Assembly (NCBI GenBank): GCA_964490765.1
Contig: CAZBDV010000019.1
Span: 1-40,328 of the forward strand
Source: CAZBDV01 sp964490765
GTDB lineage: Bacteria; Cloacimonadota; Cloacimonadia; Cloacimonadales; JAJBBL01
Length of the DNA stretch: 40,328 nt
Direction: 5' to 3'
Shown here: positions 27,501 through 34,294 of the stretch, piece by piece
How the letters are laid out: each line of letters starts with the position of its first letter
Position numbering within the stretch: the first letter of the stretch is position 1
Notes under the pieces: generated by a model
What the model was told of the DNA's origin: nothing
Databases searched by the model: none
The model's input: only the letters and a program-made list of their open reading frames with translations
Made by a program: the position numbers and the translations under genes

Positions 27501-27836
27501 GAGCATGAATTTCCCGTTACCTGTCGTTCCGGGATCGTTATCTTCCTGGAAATCGACCAGCAGGACGAGCAACCGGTTGAAGTTATCGGTTCTGGTTGTT
27601 TCTCTATCCACCTTCCGGGAACGTAAATAAGCTTCTGCCGGATGAATACGCCTTTGTGTGGCTCTGCTCTCTTCAGGGAGAGGGTATTCCTTCGCTACTT
27701 CCAGTCTACCGGAAGAACTGTATATCTCCGAACGGGCAAATAGGGGACTGCCCAATATTCCAATCTGACAGACGAAAGCTGTCAGAAGGAACAGAATTAC
27801 TTTATACTTGATTTGAGAAAATTGTCGAATTATCAT
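24552..27836 (-). CDS. M6 family metalloprotease with T9SS C-terminal sorting domain
   Basis: A 1094-residue secreted protease. Order: signal peptide (about 1-35), propeptide region, the M6 (immune inhibitor A-like) catalytic domain with zinc motif HEFGHSLGFVD at 284-294, a long beta-rich region (about 600-1000), and a final domain from about 1008. That last domain has AYAFPNPAKGGEVRIRV, LQLYDISGKRL and GVYFGIVRTNGRKV, the recognised Por-secretion-system C-terminal sorting pattern. It should be exported by Sec, carried across the outer membrane by the T9SS and released or surface-attached. Substrate is unknown; protein degradation for amino-acid feeding is a reasonable inference. The PorV-like gene lies upstream on the same strand. 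Confidence 0.92.
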   Translation of the reverse strand: MIIRQFSQIKYKVILFLLTAFVCQIGILGSPLFARSEIYSSSGRLEVAKEYPLPEESRATQRRIHPAEAYLRSRKVDRETTRTDNFNRLLVLLVDFQEDNDPGTTGNGKFMLEPDPDYPVSLDAPPHDYEFFTAHMEALKYYYLAASLGNYELEYDIYPRENDPKFAYTLPQQMAYYNPGMENSELFIARIEEYFRDIFTIADSDGEIDFSQYDHYMIIHAGSDWQHDVSGDTPHDIPSFFIQVGDGKEVWVNDGTVKISHACNVPETISQDGRYGVINAVVAHEFGHSLGFVDLYNVNNFTPAVGYWDIMDSGGSGRLSLQGYDGEWYALEGGLPALPGAWHRLLVWGDVFKDMGVYNQINEFPFGTEIPLIAASSLYDEDNPQPYFVRVPLNATEYLLLENRNVDPDGDGGIAFRGAAPITPGQSDYRVLLHPIEVYDDDEMSPIYEYDWLLPGWLNSQGESFGGGIIAWHIDEQIIFNEGVVDSEGNFRSNYENNSVNTVRSRRGIRIIEADDIDDIGNPYSWYWYGTEYEPYFRYRPELNAEGYFLRWSPIVFNRELSSVSSPPLVTNSGYPSIYRIYDISSSAGLMSFKYSFEPFTHTGILSDDRVVTHLAKPSITYALYPALTELPLFTGEGVVFFRHLYDSMMGYDDWDGGSDVFEFSYLPTQPLISYARPGGPTEHYVTAEDRVIRISEFLGDFEQNVIELDSEVVETPLLIETENKPLLIIPTARGIAFWNEDDGIYHQIPIENARITYNGDDLFAVAADKLYRIPFTPIPGAEKRIADEVFDIPALTSCYYPVTYRDEENYRHNALFIQNSEGNIYKLTNQSFELVFTLAQYTGKQPTQLALAQVADQVYLFFAAGQYVFALDLYGNLIRGYPHYVENKYMAAKRDLRVIELEERIVLLLPVEDEGSLLYEFNSGFMPEYSLIWDRPASLLDDLADQSDHLFWEEASGRLYYFFADSNNYIYENIMTTTSSNPVLWNGFRNNNWNLFSGIHRVDTSPEDYVKAYAFPNPAKGGEVRIRVEGADEEIELQLYDISGKRLLSRIYDDNIGSVHDILWNTGNISAGVYFGIVRTNGRKVNFKVAIER

Positions 27837-28037
27837 TCCTCCTTACCTCAGAGATCTCCAGGTTACAAGGCATTAATTCTCCCGATAATGAAGGGTGACT
27901 GACATTGTGTTCTTAAACAAGAACTTCTCTACTGTCAGGCCGGTCAATCGAAAGGATATGCTCCCTTTTTCATTGCCTGCAAGCTTCAAAACTATCGAGC
28001 GCTAACCTTTTCTTACCAGTTATACTCTATCCTCTGA
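27837..28037. other. Intergenic region with a GTTCTT/AAGAAC dyad
   Basis: Between the PorV-like and M6 genes lies a perfect 6-bp dyad, GTTCTT at 27909-27914 and AAGAAC at 27919-27924, with loop AAAC. There is no T-run after it on the minus strand, so it is not an obvious terminator and could be an operator or mRNA hairpin. Nothing else is seen here. Confidence 0.35.
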
Positions 28038-29198
28038 TCAGAATTCCAGACCGAGGGAGAATGTGCGGTTATACTCCACCAGATCACCACCCTGCTGCAT
28101 CGCAAAGTCAAAGCTTAACTTATAGCGTTGAGAGAATGTATATTGAATACCGGCACCAAAGGAGGGTCCTATAATATCACCCGCTTTATCGTAGATATAA
28201 CCAGCACGAAGTGAGAGGAGGTCAAAATATGTATATTCAGCACCCGCATTGAATATCGTTGACTCTAACTCATCTTTGAAAGGATCGTCATACCAGGCGG
28301 TAACAATTCGCTGAAAGAATGGATCTTCATTAGCCAGTAGTTTATTCATATCAGCATTGATAGTCAATTTGTTATATTCCGATTCCATCAGACGATATGA
28401 AAGCCCCATTCGCCAATTCATCGGGAGCGGATCTGACTGAGCATCATCGACATAGGTTATATTCGGCCCGACATTCTGCAGATTCAAGCCGAAATCGAGC
28501 TGTCTTATCGGTAAACTAAAATATGAATAGGATGCTTTGTTCATCCCTGTCAGAGAGGCTAACCCGTTGTAGGCGGCAAGAATGCCGTTATAAGGTGAAA
28601 CCACAACCTGGCCGAAATCTACACCATGAGACTTGACTCCAAAATCGAAAGCAAAGCTCATACCGCGTCCTTTCACACCGATTTCCGTCTGACCTGTTCC
28701 CTCAGGAGCCAGATCACTGTAGATAAACTTGAAAGACATACCCAGGCCGAGGTTATCAGTTACCTGATTGGCATAGCTGACTGCCAGTGCCCCCTCCCAG
28801 CTGGAGAACTCTCCTTCATACTGTCCATCTTCACTCATTTTATCCTGTTTCCCGTAGGTGAGAAAAATTGCATGAGCTCCAATATTCCCGATATCTTCGA
28901 AATACTGATTCCAGCCGAGATATTCTATATAGATATCATCAAAAACATCAGCCAGCCAGTTGGTATGCATTCCAGCAAATTGTACTTTACGGTTGAAAGC
29001 CATTGCTCCAGGATTCCAGTATCCGGCAAAGGCATCATCAACCTGAGCTACATGTGCATGCCCCATACCACCAGCCCGTGAACCCGGTTCTATCAACAGA
29101 AATATTACACCAGCCTCAGATACAGCATTTAATGCCTGGGGCAGAAATATTCCTGACAGGATTGTCAGTGTAATGATCAGTGTTTTTATGTTCTTCAT
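28038..29198 (-). CDS. PorV/PorQ family outer-membrane beta-barrel protein
   Basis: The signal peptide (about 1-25, ending ALNAVSEAG) is followed by FLLIEPGSRAGGMGHAHVA and YWNPGAMAF, the N-terminal signature of PorV-type proteins (consensus like R-x-GGMG and W-N-P). The rest alternates hydrophobic and polar residues as in a beta barrel and ends FSLGLEF with terminal Phe. PorV carries T9SS cargo from the translocon to the attachment machinery at the outer membrane. Its position upstream of a T9SS-sorted protease supports the assignment, although PorV paralogs with other roles exist. Confidence 0.85.
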   Translation of the reverse strand: MKNIKTLIITLTILSGIFLPQALNAVSEAGVIFLLIEPGSRAGGMGHAHVAQVDDAFAGYWNPGAMAFNRKVQFAGMHTNWLADVFDDIYIEYLGWNQYFEDIGNIGAHAIFLTYGKQDKMSEDGQYEGEFSSWEGALAVSYANQVTDNLGLGMSFKFIYSDLAPEGTGQTEIGVKGRGMSFAFDFGVKSHGVDFGQVVVSPYNGILAAYNGLASLTGMNKASYSYFSLPIRQLDFGLNLQNVGPNITYVDDAQSDPLPMNWRMGLSYRLMESEYNKLTINADMNKLLANEDPFFQRIVTAWYDDPFKDELESTIFNAGAEYTYFDLLSLRAGYIYDKAGDIIGPSFGAGIQYTFSQRYKLSFDFAMQQGGDLVEYNRTFSLGLEF

Positions 29199-29238
29199 AT
29201 ATAGGTTTCCTCCAAAATTTCTTCTCTATTGCTTTGAA

Positions 29239-29278
29239 AAGGGTAAGCTGTTATCGGTATGCGCAAATCACTACCCTT
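29239..29278 (-). terminator. Candidate terminator after tRNA-Leu
   Basis: On the minus strand AAGGGTA (29278-29272) pairs with TACCCTT (29245-29239), followed by TTC. The stem is 7 bp with a 26-base loop and a short T-run, so support is weak. It lies just downstream of the tRNA and within the leader of the PorV-like gene. Confidence 0.35.
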
Positions 29279-29297
29279 CGCTTTTTAAAAACTATAA

Positions 29298-29385
29298 TGG
29301 TGCCGAAGGCCGGACTCGAACCGGCACGGGTTATTAACCCGGTGGATTTTGAGTCCACTGCGTCTACCAATTTCACCACTTCGGC
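29298..29385 (-). tRNA. tRNA-Leu (anticodon CAA) with encoded CCA
   Basis: The acceptor stem GCCGAAG/CTTCGGC closes at 29385 and 29302. The anticodon stem GTGGA/TCCAC has loop CTCAAAA, giving anticodon CAA (reads UUG). The long variable arm CGGGTT-AAT-AACCCG marks a class II tRNA, and the T-arm is GCCGG TTCGAGT CCGGC. Discriminator A at 29301 and CCA at 29300-29298 are encoded. Confidence 0.97.
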
Positions 29386-29537
29386 ACTGAGTGTTAATAT
29401 TTTTGTTACTATTCTCTGTGTCAAGGACAAGTTTCCTCGCCTGTTAATACTGTTACCGGCCTTACTTTCGGGCCAGCTCTTGCATTCACGATTTCTACTT
29501 TTCATCTCATTACTTCAATATGAAAGCTTTCTTTGTG

Positions 29538-30962
29538 TCAATCAGATTTTTGGTCTGCTCGTTCTTCCAGCATTTCCCTGATAATCAGCTCACCCTTCTC
29601 CAGAACAGGATCTCTCTCCTGCAGATAATCAAGATAACTCTGCTCGACTATGAAATCAGGCTCTATCCCGGTGCGGGAGAGGATCTTATCATCACCATAA
29701 ATATCACGATGGGTCGTAATCCAGGCATAACCTCCTCCAGGCAATTGATGAATCAACGCCTGACCCCTGGAACCTGCTGTATGCGTTCCGACTATTTTTA
29801 CATCGTCTCTTGCTGACAGAAGCGCCACAAGAAAATCTTCGGCTGCCATTGAGGTTTCACTATCGGTCAGGATTACCAGGGGAACTGTGATCTTAACTCT
29901 GTCGGGATCGTTCTCTATTCTGAGTGGCTCTTCTCTATGCCAGGCATCACCTGTTCCAAACGGGACAAACTCCTCCGGTGGCAGATATTGATACATCGCT
30001 ACCGGAGTTCCCCACGCTCTGTAGAGCGCTATGTTCTTTCGGGATTCCATTGTGGTTCCGGTCAGGATCTCCTTCTCGGTTAGATATTTCAGTATCTCAT
30101 TACTTATCTCAATCCTCCCTCTTCTATTTTCTCTTAAATCGATGATCAAACCTGAACACCTCTGTAGTTCATCCAGAATAGTCTCGAAGTATCGCAGGAT
30201 AAGTTCGTCATGAAAACTCCAGATTGCCACATAATATATCTCCTCATCGAGATCGAGCCAGCGGGTGTAAAGTAACTCCTCCCTCGTGTCGATGATCTCG
30301 CTCCAGCGATCATTACGCCGGCTTCTGGTAAGCACCACTTCTCCGGTTCTCTCTTCAGTTTCGGAAGCTATGATATCAGTCGGTGGAAAACGAAATTTTA
30401 CCCTGACCTCACTGTCTCTTTCACCGAAAAAGAACATCGACATCGCCTTATTATAAAGGACAGCCTCATTCGAAGCGGAGATAAAGGGGAGTACTTGCTC
30501 GTTCAGATACTCCTCTACCTCAATACCGTCAACCTGCAGAATCTGGCTTCCGATAGGGAGAGATTCTGCATATTTATCTCCGACATTGCTGACAATAACT
30601 CTCCCCTCTATCCACTTCAGCATTACAAGTGGGTAATCGAGCATTTCCGAGAAGGGAGGGGGAAAGATTACTCTCGTATGACAATCCTGTAAAAGAGCGG
30701 TGAATTCCTGAATTTGACGGTAATAATCATAAATATTATCTGTATCGCTCACCCTGGAGATGAAGCTCTTATACTCTTCATCCCAGTCGAGATCTTTCAG
30801 TTGATCGAAGTGTGGATAGTTGTAATCTGCCTCTTTCCAGATTAACGACAATCCGAATAACTTATCTTCGAGTGTCAGATCTCCCAATTCACCCCACTCC
30901 GCCAGCAATTGAGATGACAATATCAGGCTGACAATAATCACTGACCAGCTAATACATTTCAT
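29538..30962 (-). CDS. S41 family (C-terminal processing) peptidase, secreted
   Basis: It has a signal peptide (about 1-21, ending QLLAEW), an N-terminal helical region, a PDZ-like segment (about 110-190: IGSQILQVDGIEV) and an S41 protease core. The core includes DLRENRRGR at 275-283, where the family usually has DLR-x-N-x-GG, and the catalytic serine region LTDSETSMAAEDF with Ser371 and Glu375. Family members cleave C-termini or unfolded proteins in the periplasm. The altered glycine motif may change oxyanion geometry. It is the first minus-strand gene before tRNA-Leu and the PorV-like gene. Confidence 0.85.
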   Translation of the reverse strand: MKCISWSVIIVSLILSSQLLAEWGELGDLTLEDKLFGLSLIWKEADYNYPHFDQLKDLDWDEEYKSFISRVSDTDNIYDYYRQIQEFTALLQDCHTRVIFPPPFSEMLDYPLVMLKWIEGRVIVSNVGDKYAESLPIGSQILQVDGIEVEEYLNEQVLPFISASNEAVLYNKAMSMFFFGERDSEVRVKFRFPPTDIIASETEERTGEVVLTRSRRNDRWSEIIDTREELLYTRWLDLDEEIYYVAIWSFHDELILRYFETILDELQRCSGLIIDLRENRRGRIEISNEILKYLTEKEILTGTTMESRKNIALYRAWGTPVAMYQYLPPEEFVPFGTGDAWHREEPLRIENDPDRVKITVPLVILTDSETSMAAEDFLVALLSARDDVKIVGTHTAGSRGQALIHQLPGGGYAWITTHRDIYGDDKILSRTGIEPDFIVEQSYLDYLQERDPVLEKGELIIREMLEERADQKSD

Positions 30963-31424
30963 AAAACCTGTCCCTGGGTTCTCCCTGAAGGATTTTTCTT
31001 TTTTCTCCGACTCTTTCTGTCAATACTGCCACTGTCAAGATTAACAGGTAGATTTCGCTCCAATATTTCAGGTAACTTCACATTCTAAACACCGGAAGCT
31101 GAGATATATTTCTTTTCCTCTGCATACGAGATCAACTACCAGGTTCAGGCCTCCCGATTTCACTGTCATAAGCGGAAACAAGCCGTTCATCATTCTGCCG
31201 ATCCCGGCAGATCCTCCTGCCCTGCCCCCACTGAACAGCCGGATTTCTTACTCCAATCTCTGGTGACCCCTATAGTCGGCACCTGTCCGACTATAGGGGT
31301 CTCTAAGGGTAGAACCCTGAACGATGCTCTATTGCAGTGAAGGGAAATTCCTTGCAGTTTACAGTTGACGAAAAGGTAGAAGGGAGAGATATGTATAGTA
31401 AAAAGAATAAACGGGGCGGATACA
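30963..31424. other. 462-bp divergent intergenic region with hairpin cluster
   Basis: No protein gene is convincing here. The left part (30963-31190) is plain leader of the S41 gene. From 31195 to 31318 three perfect hairpins follow one another in a stretch that is clearly richer in G and C than its surroundings. After that come a possible -35 TTGACG at 31365-31370 with GATATG at 31388-31393, and a strong ribosome site AGAAGGGAGAG before an ATG at 31391 that opens a 42-residue frame overlapping the M23 gene. Confidence 0.5.
31195..31318. repeat. Three clustered perfect hairpins (possible structured RNA or interspersed repeat)
   Basis: Hairpin 1: CTGCCG 31195-31200 with CGGCAG 31205-31210, loop ATCC. 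Hairpin 2: a perfect 15-bp stem, GACCCCTATAGTCGG at 31265-31279 with its complement at 31287-31301, loop CACCTGT. Hairpin 3: AGGGT 31306-31310 with ACCCT 31314-31318, loop AGA. No T-tract follows on either strand, so these are not ordinary terminators. The base composition and palindromes suggest a REP- or MITE-like element or a noncoding RNA. Confidence 0.6.
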
Positions 31425-32210
31425 ATGAGAAGAAAATCGGGCAGCAGCATCAAGTTTCTCTTCATACTGATCATAATGATGGGTATAGTAATCTTCTATC
31501 AGGCCGTGAGGGTCAATAATTTAAAAAGCAGGCTTAAAGGCCTGACCATACTGGACTGGCGTGAGGATTATTATGAGATAGCGAGCGGGCTGGAACGTAA
31601 GGATCCGGCAATACTGGTGACACCAGAATTCGTGGATAACGGCTTTCAGCATCAATCACCCTTTAATGACGGGCAATCGTTTGCTGAATTGAAGGAGCAA
31701 TATCTGAAATATGGCGAATTCGACCTCTATGGCAGTGGCCGTCGCACAGGTGATATCAGGCGTATACACGAAGGTGTCGATCTCTACATTCCGGAAAACA
31801 GTCCGGTACATCCGATATATCCTCTTGGCATCGTTACGGCGGTGAGTGATGACCCGAACTTTATCTTTCATACCCATGGCTATAGAGGAAGCACGCGAGT
31901 AGATTCTGTCGGTGTTGAATACGGTAAGATCGTCAGCATACTCTATCCTGAGGGGATCTCCAGCCTCTATGCCCATCTGAATGAGGTATATGTAGAACCA
32001 GGCCAGATAGTGAACTCCAATACTGTGGTTGGCCTGACTGGATATACAGGTAACATACGCAATAGCGGCAAACCTTCACATCTCCACATCGAACTGCGGG
32101 ATGAAAATTATGAGAGCTTCGATCCGGACGCAAGACTGAACTATCACTTTGCATCACTCCGGAAATTTGTCGACGCTCTCAAGAATGAGGATGAAATTTC
32201 AACCGATTAA
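31425..32210 (+). CDS. Membrane-anchored M23 (LytM-type) metallopeptidase
   Basis: M23 enzymes cut peptidoglycan cross-bridges. An N-terminal basic stretch and a membrane helix (about 10-27) anchor the protein, with the catalytic domain outside. The full zinc and catalytic set is present: His115 and Asp119 in RIHEGVDL, His184 in LYAHL, and His219 and His221 in SHLHIEL, so the enzyme should be active rather than a degenerate LytM regulator. The ATG at 31425 has only GGGGCGG upstream, while a much better ribosome site precedes ATG 31391 in another frame, so the true N-terminus deserves a check. Cell-wall remodelling is the likely role. Confidence 0.87.
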   Translation: MRRKSGSSIKFLFILIIMMGIVIFYQAVRVNNLKSRLKGLTILDWREDYYEIASGLERKDPAILVTPEFVDNGFQHQSPFNDGQSFAELKEQYLKYGEFDLYGSGRRTGDIRRIHEGVDLYIPENSPVHPIYPLGIVTAVSDDPNFIFHTHGYRGSTRVDSVGVEYGKIVSILYPEGISSLYAHLNEVYVEPGQIVNSNTVVGLTGYTGNIRNSGKPSHLHIELRDENYESFDPDARLNYHFASLRKFVDALKNEDEISTD

Positions 32211-32245
32211 TAGAGTTATTAAGCAAAAGAGAGGTAACAGAGATA

Positions 32246-33100
32246 ATGAAAAGATACGAAACGAGAGTTATTAATCAACCCTTACTCCAGATAACCTGCC
32301 TGCTCTTCCTGGTGGCTGGATTAGTCCTTCTCCCACTCCTCCTGATCTCCGGTTGTGGCAGAAGAGATAGGGCTGATCAACCTGAAGCGGAACTGGAAGA
32401 GTTGAGAAAAGAACTCGGAATTAAAACCCAGACGAAATGGAGCCACGATGTGATCAATCAGGTTCAGTTCTATGACCGGGAAGGTCGCCTTGTAGAAGAA
32501 CACTGGCTCAATCCAAAGGGTGTGGTTGTCACAAGTAGAGTACTGGAATATGATGAAAGGACAGGGAGGCTTGATACCACTACCTGGCATAGAGGCCTGG
32601 AAGCTTTAAAAAGCAGAAATGTCTTCCGTTACGACAGAAGAGGAAACTTGATAGAAGATAGATGGTTGACACCGTTCGATGAGATTCGAACCAGGACCGA
32701 ATATATATACGAAGATGACAGACTTGTTGAAGAACTCAAGTACGATATGAGCGATAATCTGATAAGTACAACTCAATATGTATACGGAGACGGGCATTTG
32801 GCCGAGATGGTAGTCAAAGACAGGCGTGATCGTCTAACAGGGCGGCAGCAGTATAGTTACGATACCGCCGGTAATCTGCTGGAAGAGTTATGGTTCAACG
32901 AGGAGAACGAGAATGTTTTGCAGAGATCATACAGATATGACGAGGGGCAGGTGATTGGTATGACCCAGTATGATAACGGAGAGTTTACCCATTCTCTGGA
33001 ATATGAATATGACAGTAACGGGCTTATCCTCCGTGAGTCGTGGAGGAATGAGGCAGAGGAGATATTCTTCGAGAATCTCTATACATACGAACATTTTTAA
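32246..33100 (+). CDS. Lipoprotein with eight YD-type repeats
   Basis: Residues 1-37 form a lipoprotein signal with lipobox LISGC. The mature part consists of about eight repeats of 24-27 residues, each opening with Tyr-Asp or a variant (YDERTGRL, YDRRGNLI, YEDDRLV, YDTAGNLL, YDSNGLIL) and containing a Trp or Tyr strand. This is similar to the YD/RHS repeat and MORN-like beta-meander folds. There is no RHS toxin core or other catalytic domain. GAGAGG lies 11 bases before the ATG. It should be an envelope-bound binding or structural protein; partner unknown. It lies 35 bases after the M23 gene. Confidence 0.75.
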   Translation: MKRYETRVINQPLLQITCLLFLVAGLVLLPLLLISGCGRRDRADQPEAELEELRKELGIKTQTKWSHDVINQVQFYDREGRLVEEHWLNPKGVVVTSRVLEYDERTGRLDTTTWHRGLEALKSRNVFRYDRRGNLIEDRWLTPFDEIRTRTEYIYEDDRLVEELKYDMSDNLISTTQYVYGDGHLAEMVVKDRRDRLTGRQQYSYDTAGNLLEELWFNEENENVLQRSYRYDEGQVIGMTQYDNGEFTHSLEYEYDSNGLILRESWRNEAEEIFFENLYTYEHF

Positions 33101-33129
33101 GAAAGAAGAAAAGAAAGTGAGGTAGAAGA

Positions 33130-33330
33130 ATGAAATCTATTCTCAAGCTGAAGGACTCCGAAGTGGGAGATCTCACGATTGTCATCCCCAAAATCAGGGA
33201 CTATCATAAGAGCTTTTCCAGTGTAGTCATAACCTATGAAAATGGAGACAGGCGAAGTATAGAGTATAGTGATCTCAATGAACTGATCAAACAATTGGAC
33301 GAAGCTATCGAGAATTATTATGTGGGTTAG
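33130..33330 (+). CDS. Small hypothetical protein (66 aa)
   Basis: I do not recognise a family. The predicted fold is mixed: two or three strands (DLTIVIPKI, SVVITYENGDRRSIEY) then a helix (SDLNELIKQLDEAIENYY). It has no signal peptide and no membrane helix, so it is likely cytosolic. The ATG is preceded by GAGG at 33119-33122 with good spacing, and it lies 29 bases after the YD-repeat lipoprotein on the same strand, which supports a real gene. Confidence 0.6.
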   Translation: MKSILKLKDSEVGDLTIVIPKIRDYHKSFSSVVITYENGDRRSIEYSDLNELIKQLDEAIENYYVG

Positions 33331-33385
33331 TGACCTGTCAAATCCTTCATAGAGCGGTTGTAATCTACTTAAAGAGAGACAGGGG

Positions 33386-34267
33386 TCAGACGAACCTGTA
33401 AATCTCTTTCAATTCTCTTCTCTCTGGTATTTCGACCTCTCTATCGCTCGCTCTTAATTCCTTTTCCGTAGCAGTCAACTCGGGATTACGCGGGAAGCCG
33501 AGCGGCGTCATACAGGCTATGTAAAAGTTCTCTGGAATCTCCATTATCTTCTTTACTTCCGGCCTGTCCATATCGGTTATCCAGCAAGTACCGAGACCGA
33601 ACTGTGCCGCAGCAAGCAGAAGATGATAAGCAGCAATGCAGGCATCCTGAACAGGCCTCTTTGTCCCGGCGGGATCAGAACAGACTGCAACGGCTAATGG
33701 TGCTACTGCCAGAGGTCTGCTTGCACCGTCGCGTATAGCAGCCAGGGCTTCGATCTTCTCTCTGTTTCGGGTCAGGAGATAATAATAGGCTTGGGAGTTT
33801 CTCGATGTCGGTGAATAACGGCACAATTCCAGGATATTTTCCAGAAGCTCGCTATCGGGTTCTTCTGGATGAAACTCCCGGACACTTCTTCTGGTCTGTA
33901 GTAACTCCGAGCCTGTAAGATATTCATCAAGAGGATGCAGAAAGGCCTGGAACTCGATCTTTCGCCCTTCTGGATCATGGGCAAAGAAGTGATATATCCG
34001 GAATTGTGGATTGATACGGGGAGGTTCTTCGGCTATAGATTTCAGATTCCTGTAGAGGTTGTTCACACTTCCGGCAGTAGGATAGAAAAAGGTCAATATC
34101 GAAGATCTGTCGGCCTGGTCAGCCTGACAGAAGCCGAAAAGCATATTACCCTGTTTCATTATAACACACTTACCCTGATCGAGCCAGATCTCGGCTCCAG
34201 TATTGCTAAGATAAAACTCAACGATTTGAGGCAAATTCTTCGTTTTATAGAACACTATTCCCGACAT
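33386..34267 (-). CDS. VOC domain-nitroreductase fusion protein
   Basis: Residues about 1-112 look like one vicinal-oxygen-chelate (glyoxalase-fold) domain (IVFYKTKNLPQIVEFYL to HDPEGRKIEFQAF). Residues about 121-293 are a nitroreductase-fold FMN domain (TRRSVREF, YSPTSRNSQ, and AAYHLLLAAAQFGLGTCWI). The usual metal-binding His at the start of VOC domains is not obvious, so this half may bind a ligand instead of catalysing. The nitroreductase half would use NAD(P)H and FMN to reduce an unknown substrate. Convergent with the small gene at 33330; shares strand with the CoA-disulfide reductase gene 27 bases upstream. Confidence 0.82.
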   Translation of the reverse strand: MSGIVFYKTKNLPQIVEFYLSNTGAEIWLDQGKCVIMKQGNMLFGFCQADQADRSSILTFFYPTAGSVNNLYRNLKSIAEEPPRINPQFRIYHFFAHDPEGRKIEFQAFLHPLDEYLTGSELLQTRRSVREFHPEEPDSELLENILELCRYSPTSRNSQAYYYLLTRNREKIEALAAIRDGASRPLAVAPLAVAVCSDPAGTKRPVQDACIAAYHLLLAAAQFGLGTCWITDMDRPEVKKIMEIPENFYIACMTPLGFPRNPELTATEKELRASDREVEIPERRELKEIYRFV

Positions 34268-34294
34268 AATTACAGCCTCCCTCTTTATTGTCAG

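Noticed and set aside
29180..29581. Open frame through the tRNA-Leu region on the plus strand reading GLEPARV and FESTASTNFTTSA
   Set aside because: This is the well-known spurious translation of a tRNA-Leu gene on the opposite strand; the minus-strand frame at 29251-29505 is likewise a tRNA shadow.
31190..31474. Minus-strand frame of 94 codons across the hairpin cluster
   Set aside because: It runs straight through the palindromes and overlaps the start region of the M23 gene with no clear ribosome site; better explained as chance in a G/C-rich patch, or as part of a repeat.
33331..33388. Imperfect inverted repeat TGACC-TGTC with GACAGGGGTCA between convergent genes
   Set aside because: The stem has a bulge and a loop of nearly 40 bases with no T-run, so it is not a convincing terminator.
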